Assembly: GCA_904397865.1 (NCBI GenBank)
Contig: CAJFOS010000010.1
Coordinates: 1-64,000, forward strand
From: Candidatus Allochristensenella caecavium
GTDB taxonomy: Bacteria > Bacillota > Clostridia > Christensenellales > QAND01
Direction of reading: 5' to 3'
DNA: 64,000 nt
Made by a program: the position numbers and the translations under genes
Notes under the pieces: generated by a model
The model's input: the letters and a program-made list of their open reading frames with translations, nothing else
The model's database searches: none
Told to the model about the DNA's origin: nothing
In this document: piece after piece, positions 38,740-46,953 of the stretch
Layout: every line of letters begins with the position of its first letter
How positions within the stretch are numbered: the stretch's first letter is position 1

Positions 38740-39540
38740 TCAGCGGTCGAGCACAACAAGTGTGCTGCGGCAATTCCGGTGTGCCATGGCCAACGCCACA
38801 TCACGGCCGGGTTGAATCTGCTGCGCAGTCAACGCTCCGCAAACGGCGGAGAGCGCCACATCTTCCCGATTGTTTTCCTGTGAAAGATGGCCGAGAAAAA
38901 ACCGTTTGACGCCGCGCTGCGCCAATTGAACGGCCGTATACCCGGCTGTCTCATTGCTCAGGTGCCCTTTGGTGGAAAGGATGCGCCGTTTCAAATACGC
39001 CGGGTACTTCCCCTGCTCGAGCAGATGCACGTCATGGTTGCTTTCCAGCAGCATCACATCCGCCTGTGCTGCCTGCTCCAGCAGGCGCACGGGCACGTGC
39101 CCCAAATCCGTCATGACGCATGCCTTTTTGCCGTTGGCATGCACGGCAAACCCCACCGGGTCCGCCGCATCGTGCGGAATGGAAAACGAACGCACGGCCA
39201 GATTGCCGATGTAAAATTCCTGTCCGGTTTCAAAAACACGGGCCAAACCGGTGGGAATTGCCTCCGTTTTTTTGCCAAGCGCGTCAAAGGTGGCGCGGTT
39301 GGCATAGATGGGAATGCCGTATTTACGCGCCATGGTCTGTAAGGCGCGCGTATGGTCGGTGTGTTCATGGGTAACCAATATGCCATCCAGTTGAGACGGC
39401 TGGACATCGATTTCCGCTAGCGCCTGACAAATGGCGGTTGCGGAAACCCCTGCATCCACCAAAATGCGCGCCTGCTGCGATGCCATATAGACTGCATTCC
39501 CGCTCGAACCGGAAAAAAGCGGACAAAAAGCCAGTTTCAA
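38740..39540 (-). CDS. MBL-fold metallo-hydrolase (WalJ/YycJ-like)
   Basis: About 266 aa metallo-beta-lactamase-fold hydrolase related to YycJ/WalJ, a possible exonuclease. The metal motif THEHTDHTRAL (HxHxDH) and the FSGSSGNAVY N-terminal segment are clear; later ligands appear in MTDLGHV and LGHLSQENN. Start chosen at TTG 39540 (LKLAFCPLFSG), with GGAGAGG 9 nt before; ATG 39558 lacks a ribosome site. It is upstream of rlmH on the same strand, as in many Bacillota. No walK/walR genes are present. Confidence 0.88.
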   Translation of the reverse strand: MKLAFCPLFSGSSGNAVYMASQQARILVDAGVSATAICQALAEIDVQPSQLDGILVTHEHTDHTRALQTMARKYGIPIYANRATFDALGKKTEAIPTGLARVFETGQEFYIGNLAVRSFSIPHDAADPVGFAVHANGKKACVMTDLGHVPVRLLEQAAQADVMLLESNHDVHLLEQGKYPAYLKRRILSTKGHLSNETAGYTAVQLAQRGVKRFFLGHLSQENNREDVALSAVCGALTAQQIQPGRDVALAMAHRNCRSTLVVLDR

Positions 39541-39684
39541 TCCTTCATCCCTCTCCATTCATTCGACACGATTGTATCATAAACCATGGCTTTCGTCATA
39601 ACGGGAATTCTTTTTCTTGTCAGCTAAACAGGGGTGCGCTACAATGAACGCGTTTTGAATTTGTTTTCAAAGGGGGGCACTTCC

Positions 39685-40620
39685 ATGGCGTCCGCACAAG
39701 TTGTGGTACAGCAGGTGCTGGTCATGTTCTTTTTGCTGGGCATCGGCATCCTAATTCGCCGCCTAGGCTGGGTGACGGAGGCGGCCGCACGCCAGTTCAG
39801 CAATCTGCTTTTGATGATTGTGTTTCCGGCGCTTTTAATCGAGGTATACCAACGCCCCTTTATTCCGGAGCAGTTTCTCGAACAGCTCATCTCCATGGGC
39901 TTGGCGGTTGTATTCCACCTGTTGGCGATTGCCGTCAGCCATCTGTGCATCCGTCCACGTGCGCACCACGCCTACCGCATTGAACGGCTGGCCGCCGTTT
40001 ACTCCAACTGTGGATTTATGGGATTTCCACTGCTATTTGCATTATTGGGCGATGAGGGGTTATTCTACGGGGTCGCATTCTCCGGCGTATTCAATCTGGT
40101 TTTCTGGATTCACGGAGCTAAAACCTGCTCGCTGGACAACCGCCTGCAGAAAAAGAACATCGTGCTCAATCCCGGCTGTATTGGTTTTCTAATCGGTTTC
40201 CTTCTCTATTTAACGCAATTGCCCCTGCCCGCTTTTTTATCGGATACCATCGCTCATGTAGCCAACCTGAACACGCCGCTGGCCATGATTATTACCGGTA
40301 TTTTCCTCGCCAACATTCATTGGAAGGAGCTGTGGGCCGATGCCCCCATCTGGCGGGCATGCCTACTGCGCAATGTGGGGCTGCCGCTTGTGATGTTCAT
40401 ACTGCTTCGCTGCATCGGGTTTGCTTCCTGGTTTACCGGCGCGTCGGATATCGTGCTGGCCCATCTGATTGCCTGTGCGTGTCCAAGTGCGGCTTCTACC
40501 ATTTTGCTGGCAGCTAAACGCAATATGGATAGTGCCCACGGTGCCAAAATCCTCGCCCTTTCCACACTATTGTCCATTTTAACGCTGCCCGCCATCGTAT
40601 TGCTGGTACAAACCGTGTAA
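39685..40620 (+). CDS. AEC-family transporter (auxin efflux carrier type)
   Basis: 311 aa integral membrane protein with about 10 helices in two groups of five, the AEC/BASS-like arrangement. Segments: VLVMFFLLGIGILIRRLGWV, YSNCGFMGFPLLFALLGDEG (cited in part), NTPLAMIITGIFLAN and ACPSAASTILLA. Substrate unknown; bacterial members often export organic acids such as malate. ATG 39685 follows AAAGGGGGG. A decayed gene follows. Confidence 0.88.
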   Translation: MASAQVVVQQVLVMFFLLGIGILIRRLGWVTEAAARQFSNLLLMIVFPALLIEVYQRPFIPEQFLEQLISMGLAVVFHLLAIAVSHLCIRPRAHHAYRIERLAAVYSNCGFMGFPLLFALLGDEGLFYGVAFSGVFNLVFWIHGAKTCSLDNRLQKKNIVLNPGCIGFLIGFLLYLTQLPLPAFLSDTIAHVANLNTPLAMIITGIFLANIHWKELWADAPIWRACLLRNVGLPLVMFILLRCIGFASWFTGASDIVLAHLIACACPSAASTILLAAKRNMDSAHGAKILALSTLLSILTLPAIVLLVQTV

Positions 40621-40736
40621 AAAATAAAAAAGAAAGCGTTTGAGACACGCTCCATAAAGAAATAGTCCCCGCTGCGAAGCCGGTCGCTTTTCAGCAAGCA
40701 TCATATTAAGTGAGCACAGCGATAATTTGAAAGAGG

Positions 40737-41108
40737 CAATATACAGGAATTGAATATAAGAAAAATGAAAAAATGGGGCCATCTGTGCCGCTGTACAAAG
40801 TAACGATATTGTTCTATCAGACGCGCAGTCTGCGCTGGATTTGCTTACGGCAGCCAATTATGAGGCAGGAACAAAAAATATTGTGATAGACAAAAAACAG
40901 GTCGCTGAAGTATTTTTCATACTTAGCTCCAGTCTTACTGGAGAGATTCTTCAAAAGTATGTTAACTACGGGGGCGCATTGCTATCTTTTGCGATTACTC
41001 TCACTACACAAGCAAAGCGCTCAAAGATTTTCTAATAAAAGCAACAACGGCCGCGATGTTTTCTTTGCCGCTACAGAGGAAGAGGCCATTGACGCATTTG
41101 CTCGATAA
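40737..41108 (+). pseudogene. Decayed DUF4180-family gene with three frameshifts
   Basis: Reading shifts in turn through three frames gives a near-complete DUF4180 protein: a first piece in the frame of 40737 (IEYKKNEK), a second in the frame of 40776 with AAVQSNDIVLSDAQSALDLL and on through TGEILQKYVNY, a third in the frame of 40987 (FCDYSHYTSKALKDF) and a last one from 41040 (SNNGRDVFFAATEEEAIDAF), ending at TAA 41106-41108. The first break lies in an A run near 40767. The start codon is not preserved clearly. DUF4180 function is unknown. The 640-nt gap between the AEC gene and murA holds nothing else but a hairpin. Confidence 0.85.
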
Positions 41109-41178
41109 TCCCCTACTTATCGGGCATCCCGCGGGCATTTTCCTGGAAAGTATCATAGCGGGTTGCACGCAACAAAGC

Positions 41179-41215
41179 AAAGGCTGGCTGGGTCATTTTT
41201 AACCCGCCAGCCTTT
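41179..41215. terminator. Hairpin between the DUF4180 pseudogene and murA
   Basis: AAAGGCTGGCTGGGT (41179-41193) pairs imperfectly with AACCCGCCAGCCTTT (41201-41215). It lies 46 nt past the murA stop on the minus strand and may end murA transcription. Confidence 0.75.
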
Positions 41216-41260
41216 CATATCTTTACGAAGTCTTACCCTTTGCCTTCCTTTTTTCTATAT

Positions 41261-42526
41261 TTATTTCTGCACCCGTTGAATATCTGCGCCCAAGCTACGC
41301 AGTTTTTCTTCCAAATGGTCATACCCGCGGTCAATATGCCGCAGGCCCGTAATTTCCGTCGTCCCCTGCGCCATGAGCCCCGCGATAACCAAGCACGCAC
41401 CCGCACGCAAATCCGTCGCTACGACACGGCTTCCGCTCAAGCTTTTCACGCCGTCAATCATGGCAACGCGACCGCTGACACGATACTGAGCCCCCATGCG
41501 TTGCAACTGCCCAAGGTGTTTAAAGCGGTCCTCAAAGATGTTCTCTTCTACCATGCTGCTTCCCTGGGCTACACACAAAAGTGCGGAAATTGGCTGCTGT
41601 AAGTCCGTGGGGAACCCGGGATACGGCATGGTCTTGATATTGGTCTGCGAAAACGGCTTCCCACTGTCCGTTACACGAATGCTTGATTCACCTTCTTCGA
41701 CAATGACGCCCATCTCTTCCAACTTGGCCGAAATGCTTTCCATATGTGCAGGAATCATATTCTCAATCGTGACATCCCCGCGTGTCGCGGCGGCAGCAAT
41801 CATAAGCGTACCCGTTTCAATCTGGTCTGGAATGACGGTGTATGTACAACCGTGCAGCCGTTCCACCCCACGCACGCGAATGACATCTGTGCCTGCCCCT
41901 TTGACGTTTGCACCCATGGCGTTGAGGAAATTGGCCAAATCCACAATATGCGGTTCTTTAGCCGCATTGACGATGGTCGTCCGCCCCTGTGCCCGCACAG
42001 CCGCCATCATAACATTGGCCGTTGCGCCAACGCTGACGACATCCAGGTACACCTCGCCGCCGACCAGGCGACCCTGCGGCGCCTTGGCACTGACGAACCC
42101 ATGGCTGACCTCAACTTCAGCCCCCAGCGCCTCCATGCCTTTCAGATGCTGGTCAATCGGCCGCTGACCGATTTCACAGCCGCCGGGCAATGCAATTTTG
42201 GCTTCGCCAAATTTTCCCAGCATCGCGCCCAATAAATAATAGGAGGCGCGCATATGACGAATCAAATCATAGGTGGCTTCGCGGGATGTTACGCAGCGAG
42301 GGTCCAGCGTCATGCAGCCGCTATGATAATCGACGGACGCACCCATCTGTTCCAAAATCCGGGCCAGCACCCGTACATCACGGATATCCGGCAGATTCTC
42401 CACCGTGCAGGGCTCATCACACAACAGCGCCGCCGGTAAAAGCGCCACTGCCGCATTTTTCGCTCCGCTCGGACTCACAACACCATGCAAGGGGCGTCCT
42501 CCCTGGATGATTAACGTATCTTCCAC
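41261..42526 (-). CDS. murA: UDP-N-acetylglucosamine 1-carboxyvinyltransferase
   Basis: First committed step of peptidoglycan synthesis, adding enolpyruvate to UDP-GlcNAc in the cytoplasm. 421 aa EPSP-synthase-like fold. Active-site loop LPGGCEIGQRPID has Cys at residue 117, the fosfomycin target, so no natural resistance substitution is seen there. Other signatures: GAKNAAVALLPAALL and GYDHLEEKLRSLG near the C terminus. The start is GTG 42526, with AAGGAGG 7 nt upstream. It sits where dnaA is usually found, divergent from rpmH. Confidence 0.96.
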   Translation of the reverse strand: MEDTLIIQGGRPLHGVVSPSGAKNAAVALLPAALLCDEPCTVENLPDIRDVRVLARILEQMGASVDYHSGCMTLDPRCVTSREATYDLIRHMRASYYLLGAMLGKFGEAKIALPGGCEIGQRPIDQHLKGMEALGAEVEVSHGFVSAKAPQGRLVGGEVYLDVVSVGATANVMMAAVRAQGRTTIVNAAKEPHIVDLANFLNAMGANVKGAGTDVIRVRGVERLHGCTYTVIPDQIETGTLMIAAAATRGDVTIENMIPAHMESISAKLEEMGVIVEEGESSIRVTDSGKPFSQTNIKTMPYPGFPTDLQQPISALLCVAQGSSMVEENIFEDRFKHLGQLQRMGAQYRVSGRVAMIDGVKSLSGSRVVATDLRAGACLVIAGLMAQGTTEITGLRHIDRGYDHLEEKLRSLGADIQRVQK

Positions 42527-42722
42527 CCTGCATCCTCCTTGAAGCATTTCTCTTATGCAAACAAATTATTGCAATATTGTTACATACGTTTTTTAGTATA
42601 ATCATTATGCCGCTTTTGTGCAATGGATGTTTCTCTATATAAAATTGTTGTTTTTCGTCATAGGCAAAACACGCCGCATCCCCTTACAAACGGACTGCCC
42701 TCAGGTTTCTTCATTGGATGGA
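42527..42722. other. A+T-rich intergenic region at the strand switch
   Basis: Between divergent murA and rpmH. Strand use and base composition change here, so a replication origin nearby is possible, but I see no DnaA-box cluster: TTATGCAAA (42553-42561) is the nearest match, with two mismatches. A + strand TATAAT lies at 42597-42602 without a fitting -35. No gene is supported. Confidence 0.35.
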
Positions 42723-42751
42723 TTGACAGCCTGTCATCCATCCTTTATAAT
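42723..42751 (+). promoter_or_regulatory. rpmH promoter
   Basis: TTGACA (42723-42728), 17-nt spacer, TATAAT (42746-42751): perfect hexamers and ideal spacing. A GGATGGAT...ATCCATCC inverted repeat surrounds and covers the -35 and the first half of the spacer, a possible operator. The leader to rpmH is about 90 nt. Confidence 0.9.
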
Positions 42752-42847
42752 TACGAAGAATTGCCATACTCTGCTCTGCTGGCAGAAGCGGGCACAAATC
42801 AGAGTCATTTACAGCGGGTAACCGCTTAATTAGAAGGAGTGCTTAAT

Positions 42848-42982
42848 ATGTTACAGACGTATCAACCGAAAAAACGGCATCGCAAACGCGTACACGGTTT
42901 CCGTGCCCGTATGAAGAGCGCAACCGGGGCAAAAGTCATTTCGCGCAGGCGCCGTAAAGGCCGCAAGGTGCTCTCTGCTTAA
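42848..42982 (+). CDS. rpmH: Ribosomal protein L34
   Basis: Large-subunit ribosomal protein, 44 aa, the standard length. Sequence is typical: it begins [19 protein letters not shown], contains [11 protein letters not shown] and ends [21 protein letters not shown] lies before the ATG. First gene of the rpmH-rnpA-yidD-yidC-jag cluster, behind a perfect consensus promoter, with a small hairpin directly after it. Confidence 0.98.
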   Translation: MLQTYQPKKRHRKRVHGFRARMKSATGAKVISRRRRKGRKVLSA

Positions 42983-43004
42983 AGTCGCGCAATGCGGCTT
43001 TTTT
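42983..43004 (+). terminator. Attenuator-like hairpin between rpmH and rnpA
   Basis: AGTCGC (42983-42988) pairs with GCGGCT (42994-42999, one G-U pair), 5-nt loop, six T residues. It would reduce readthrough into rnpA, matching the need for much more L34 than RNase P protein. Confidence 0.55.
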
Positions 43005-43008
43005 CATC

Positions 43009-43401
43009 ATGGCACGATACTCTTTTCAGCGAACCCAGCGTATGACGCGCAATGCCGAATTCCAATATGTATACCGACGTGGCCACAGCCAGGCGGATGG
43101 ACGCATGGTATTGCTTGTGGCGCGCAGCAGAAACGGCACGCGCGCCGGTTTTACCGTAGGGAAAAAAGTGGGAAACAGCGTGGTACGCAGCCGTGTCAAG
43201 CGGTTGATGCGGGAAAGTTATCGTTTGATGGCCGGGCAAGTGCGGCCGCGTACGCTTCTGGTATTCATTGCGCGTCCCAGCATGGCCGGCAGTTCCTTTG
43301 CCCAGGTGCAGGCCAGCATGAAAAAATTGATGGAGCGCAGCGGATGCCTGAGGGAGCAAACAGATGAAAACGCTTCTGATTGCGATGATTCGCGGCTATA
43401 A
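43009..43401 (+). CDS. rnpA: Ribonuclease P protein component
   Basis: Protein subunit of RNase P, which removes 5' leaders from tRNA precursors. 130 aa, a little longer than usual because of a C-terminal tail ([13 protein letters not shown]). Conserved region: [20 protein letters not shown], the RNR-type RNA-binding motif here as SRVKR. There is no recognisable Shine-Dalgarno site before the ATG, only the T run of the hairpin above, so translation may be weak. The last 38 nt overlap yidD. Confidence 0.94.
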   Translation: MARYSFQRTQRMTRNAEFQYVYRRGHSQADGRMVLLVARSRNGTRAGFTVGKKVGNSVVRSRVKRLMRESYRLMAGQVRPRTLLVFIARPSMAGSSFAQVQASMKKLMERSGCLREQTDENASDCDDSRL

Positions 43402-43591
43402 AAAGTATATCTCCCCTTCCTTGCCCAATGCTTGCCGCTTTTCGCCGACATGTTCCGAATATGCCGTGCAGGCGCTGGAAGAATGGGGGGTTATCCGGGG
43501 GTTGGGCCTGGCCATATGGCGCATTTTGCGCTGTAACCCTTTGTGCAAGGGCGGCTATGATCCGGTTCCGCTAAAACGCAAACGCGTTTGA
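43364..43591 (+). CDS. yidD: Membrane protein insertion efficiency factor
   Basis: 75 aa YidD family, small amphipathic protein that assists YidC-dependent membrane insertion. Conserved core: [25 protein letters not shown], cited here as [10 protein letters not shown] with its cysteines, and [16 protein letters not shown]. It overlaps rnpA by 38 nt and is followed by yidC at 16 nt. Confidence 0.95.
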   Translation: MKTLLIAMIRGYKKYISPSLPNACRFSPTCSEYAVQALEEWGVIRGLGLAIWRILRCNPLCKGGYDPVPLKRKRV

Positions 43592-43607
43592 AGGAGGGAT
43601 TCTTTCT

Positions 43608-44666
43608 GTGAGTTGGTTAAACGATAACTTCATCTCTCGTTTTTTTGTCACGGTTATCAACTGGTTTTATTCCTTTACAGGCAGTTATCTGCTTGCGGTT
43701 ATTTTGTTTACGCTGGTCATCCGTCTACTGCTGTTGCCGCTGGATATCCGGCAGCGCAAAGCGCAGCAAAAACAGGCGGCCGTTGCGGGAAAAGTTAAGG
43801 AAATCCAAGAGCGATTTAAACATGACCCTGCTATGGCACAGCGCAAGGTGCAGGAGTTTTATAGGAAGAACAACATCAAGTTGACGGCAGGATGCCTGCC
43901 GTTGTTGCTGCAGTTGCCGATTTTGTTTGCGATGTTTGGCGCCATTACCATTCTGTCCAATGTGCAAATGGTAACGATGGTGTCGGATTTGTCGCAAGGA
44001 AAAGAGGCCCAACTGGAATCCGCCCTTTGGGTGCATAATATCTGGCGCCCCGACACGGGCACGGCGTCCGTTATGCCTTCGGTATCGGAATTCAGTCAGC
44101 TGCTCACCCAGAGCAAGGACCTGATTGGGGAAAACCTGATTACGGAACAAACCATGGAAAATGCAACTACGATGTTGCAAAATACAACGATTAACCAGCT
44201 TGCGCTTATCACGCCAAAGCTGGAAGCAAATTCCTTCTTCGGTTCCATGGCGCAGGAAGGATTGAACAGCATTGACCCGGCGCGGGTGACAAGCGCGGTG
44301 ACGATGAACTATAATTCGGTCATCGCTCCGATTACCAATCAATATGAAGGCGTCGCCAACGGCTGGTATATCTTCCCGTTGCTTGCAGGTGCCTCCATGT
44401 TTGCCCTTTATCGCATTCAGCGGATGCAGCAGGAAAAAGCCGGAAGCCCGCAGGCAGGGTCGATGAAAAGCATGGAGATTATCATGCCGGTATTCATCAT
44501 TTTCTGGGCTTCGAGCGCAGGGGTATGCTTTGCCTTTTACTGGATGTTGAGCAACCTGTATTCCCTGGCGTTGATTCCGCTGACCGATTGGCTGGCCAAG
44601 CGCGAGGAGAACGCCAATCCTAAAAACGACGAAAAACCCAAAAAGCAAAAAGCCCTAAAGGCTTGA
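43608..44666 (+). CDS. yidC: Membrane protein insertase YidC/OxaA
   Basis: Inserts membrane proteins with or without the Sec translocon. 352 aa Gram-positive type, without the large periplasmic domain of the enterobacterial form. Helices at about residues 8-45 (FTGSYLLAVILFTLVIRLLLLPL), a hydrophilic coiled region (RQRKAQQKQAAVAGKV), a conserved LPLLLQLPILFAMF segment, and further helices near 245-325; the C terminus is basic (EKPKKQKALKA). A long polar stretch between helices (about 125-235) is bigger than in typical homologues. No lipobox cysteine at the N terminus. GTG 43608 follows GAAGGAGG. Confidence 0.95.
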   Translation: MSWLNDNFISRFFVTVINWFYSFTGSYLLAVILFTLVIRLLLLPLDIRQRKAQQKQAAVAGKVKEIQERFKHDPAMAQRKVQEFYRKNNIKLTAGCLPLLLQLPILFAMFGAITILSNVQMVTMVSDLSQGKEAQLESALWVHNIWRPDTGTASVMPSVSEFSQLLTQSKDLIGENLITEQTMENATTMLQNTTINQLALITPKLEANSFFGSMAQEGLNSIDPARVTSAVTMNYNSVIAPITNQYEGVANGWYIFPLLAGASMFALYRIQRMQQEKAGSPQAGSMKSMEIIMPVFIIFWASSAGVCFAFYWMLSNLYSLALIPLTDWLAKREENANPKNDEKPKKQKALKA

Positions 44667-44688
44667 TGGATGCGGGAGGGACATCATT

Positions 44689-45510
44689 TTGAAATCCATT
44701 GAAGTAAGCGGAAAAAGTGTGGATGAAGCCATTTTCCGCGGATTAGATGAATTGGGCTTATCGATTGACGAAGTGGATATTGAGGTCATCAGCGAAGGCG
44801 GGAAACGTCTGTTTGGCATCGGGTCCAAACAATGTGTCATTCGCCTGACAGAGCGCGACCAGGCCGCCATCGAGCAGGCGCTGGCCGAACAGGCGGCACA
44901 GGAAGCTGCGGAAAAGGCCGAAAAAGAAAAGCGACGGGAGCAACGGGCTGCAGCCCGGGCGGAACGCCCCCGCGAAAACAGGCCCCGGAGAGAACGGGAA
45001 CGCCGGCCGCGTGGCAGTATGGAGCGCCACGGCGAAGCGCCCGTACAACAAGACTGGGGCGAACCGTGTGAAGGCGGCGCAGAAGCTGCATTTTTGCGCG
45101 GAGTATTGGAAAACATGGGAATGCAGGCAACCGTGGACTGTTTTTCCGATGGGCAATGCCTATATATGCGCATTTCCGGCCCGTCGATGGGCGTGCTGAT
45201 TGGACGCCGGGGCGAAACGCTCAATGCGCTGCAGTATCTAACCAGCCTGGTTGCCAACAAACAGGAGGGCCCTTACCGCCGCGTGGTCGTAGATACGGAG
45301 GATTACCGGCTTAAGCGTGAAGAAACGCTTAAACGCTTGGCGAAACGAATGGCTGAAGATGTACGGCGTTCCGGTAAATCCATTTCCCTGGAACCGATGA
45401 ACCCCTACGAGCGCCGCGTTTTACATGCCACTTTGCAGGAACACCCTTACGTCACAACGCACAGCGAGGGTGAAGAACCCAATCGCCATGTGGTCATCAC
45501 TCTTAAATAA
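44689..45510 (+). CDS. jag: RNA-binding protein Jag/KhpB
   Basis: 273 aa: Jag N-terminal domain (1-50, KSVDEAIFRGLDELGLS), a long charged Glu/Arg/Ala-rich linker (about 62-125), a KH domain (about 140-205 with GVLIGRRGETLNALQYL) and an R3H domain (about 215-273, ending in RRVLHATLQEHPYV). In Gram-positive bacteria KhpB, with KhpA, binds many transcripts and affects cell elongation. TTG 44689 is read from GGGAGGG at 9-11 nt. The linker resembles low-complexity RNA-contact regions. It is followed by a hairpin and mnmE. Confidence 0.94.
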   Translation: MKSIEVSGKSVDEAIFRGLDELGLSIDEVDIEVISEGGKRLFGIGSKQCVIRLTERDQAAIEQALAEQAAQEAAEKAEKEKRREQRAAARAERPRENRPRRERERRPRGSMERHGEAPVQQDWGEPCEGGAEAAFLRGVLENMGMQATVDCFSDGQCLYMRISGPSMGVLIGRRGETLNALQYLTSLVANKQEGPYRRVVVDTEDYRLKREETLKRLAKRMAEDVRRSGKSISLEPMNPYERRVLHATLQEHPYVTTHSEGEEPNRHVVITLK

Positions 45511-45513
45511 TGC

Positions 45514-45545
45514 AGAGGCCCGGTGTGTACCGGGTCTTTTTGTCG
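45514..45545 (+). terminator. Hairpin between jag and mnmE
   Basis: AGGCCCGGT/ACCGGGTCT stem with a GTGT loop, one non-Watson-Crick pair, then five T residues. Confidence 0.75.
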
Positions 45546-45573
45546 TTATCCTGATAGAAAGGAGCTATGGTTG

Positions 45574-46941
45574 ATGAATGATACCATCTTTGCGCCCGCC
45601 ACGCCGCCGGGAATGGGCGGCATAGCCATCATCCGTATCAGCGGGCCCCAGGCATTGGCGGCTATCACGCATTGCTTTGTACCAAAGCGGGGCGGCACAT
45701 TGGTTCCCCGTCGTTTGACCTACGGGACCATTCAAAATGAACAGGGCGAATGGATAGACGAAGCCATGGTGGCTTTTTTACCCGCGCCCCATACATATAC
45801 CTGTGAAGATGTGGCGGAAATCCAATGCCATGGCAATCCTTCGCTTGTCAATGCAATTCTGTTCATGCTCAGTCAGCTTCCATTGGGCCTGCGGCCGGCC
45901 CAGCCGGGCGAATTTACCCGGCGTGCATTTGAAAACGGACGTCTCGACCTGTCAGAAGCTGAAGCGGTGATGGATATCATCGGCGCACAAGGCACTGCAT
46001 CGGCACGTGCTTCGCTGGCACAGCTGCGCGGGGGCATTTCTGCACAGATTCGTCCATGGATTGAACAGCTGACGCAGGCAGTAGCAGCCATCGAGGCTGG
46101 GATTGATTTCCCGGAAGACGATTGGGAAGAAGAAGCGAATGAACAAGGGTTTACACAGATTCAATCTGTCTATTCCGGCATAGACCGGTTGCTTCAAACA
46201 TACCGCGGCGGCCGCATTGTGCGCAATGGTCTGCGGTGCGCGATTGTGGGAAAACCGAATGTGGGAAAAAGTTCCTTGTTCAATGCCGCAGCTGGATTTG
46301 AGCGCGCATTGGTTTCACAGGAAGCTGGCACAACACGCGATGTTGTAGAGGAATGCATCAGCATTGACGGTATTGCCATCCGCCTTTTTGATACGGCGGG
46401 GCTTCGGTTGCAGGCACAGGGGCTGGAACAACGCGGCATGGAACTGGGTAAACAGCAGATTGAAATGGCCGATGTGGCCCTGCTGGTGCTGGATGCTTCT
46501 GCTCCGCTGGATGCAGATGACCGTCTGGCCATGGAGCAGCTGGGCGAAGTGCCCTGTCTCATTGCTTTGAACAAAGGGGATTTGCCGCCGGTACTGTCCC
46601 GTGAGGATGCCTATGCCTTTTATCCGCAAGCCTTGGGGGTGTATTCCTGTTGCGCCGCGGAAGGACAGGGGGTTGTTGAATTGTTTCGCGCGGCCTTAAA
46701 AGCCGTAGGCGCGGAAGAAAGCCAGCAGACCGTATTGACCAACGCCAGGCACGCAGAAGCGCTTACGCGGGCAAAACGGCTGTTATTCAGCGCTTTGGAA
46801 GCCCGACAGGCGGGCGTCCCGCCAGATGTGGCAGCCATGGACGCACGCGAGGCGTTGCAGGCGCTGGGGGAAATTACTGGACAAACGCTGAGCCAGGAGG
46901 TTATCCATACCATTTTCTCCACGTTTTGTGTGGGTAAATAG
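45574..46941 (+). CDS. mnmE: tRNA modification GTPase MnmE
   Basis: With MnmG installs the carboxymethylaminomethyl group at U34 of several tRNAs. 455 aa: folate-binding N domain (FAPATPPGMGGIAIIRISG), helical domain with AGEFTRRAFENGRLDLSEAEA (cited in part), inserted G domain with Walker A GKPNVGKSSLFN, DTAGL and NKGD, and the C-terminal FCVGK cysteine motif. Start at ATG 45574 after AAAGGAG; a TTG at 45571 is possible. mnmG follows at 12 nt. Confidence 0.96.
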   Translation: MNDTIFAPATPPGMGGIAIIRISGPQALAAITHCFVPKRGGTLVPRRLTYGTIQNEQGEWIDEAMVAFLPAPHTYTCEDVAEIQCHGNPSLVNAILFMLSQLPLGLRPAQPGEFTRRAFENGRLDLSEAEAVMDIIGAQGTASARASLAQLRGGISAQIRPWIEQLTQAVAAIEAGIDFPEDDWEEEANEQGFTQIQSVYSGIDRLLQTYRGGRIVRNGLRCAIVGKPNVGKSSLFNAAAGFERALVSQEAGTTRDVVEECISIDGIAIRLFDTAGLRLQAQGLEQRGMELGKQQIEMADVALLVLDASAPLDADDRLAMEQLGEVPCLIALNKGDLPPVLSREDAYAFYPQALGVYSCCAAEGQGVVELFRAALKAVGAEESQQTVLTNARHAEALTRAKRLLFSALEARQAGVPPDVAAMDAREALQALGEITGQTLSQEVIHTIFSTFCVGK

Positions 46942-46953
46942 GGGGCAGGACAA

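Noticed and set aside
40621-40740. Insertion sequence or transfer remnant next to the DUF4180 pseudogene
   Set aside because: No terminal inverted repeats, no target duplication and no transposase fragment could be seen; simple decay explains it.
42623-42829. Short + frame upstream of rpmH
   Set aside because: It covers the rpmH promoter and the inverted repeat, has no ribosome site and no recognisable product.
42527-42847. Replication origin called from location alone
   Set aside because: Only single weak matches to DnaA boxes are visible and dnaA/dnaN are absent; kept as a hypothesis, not as an origin feature.
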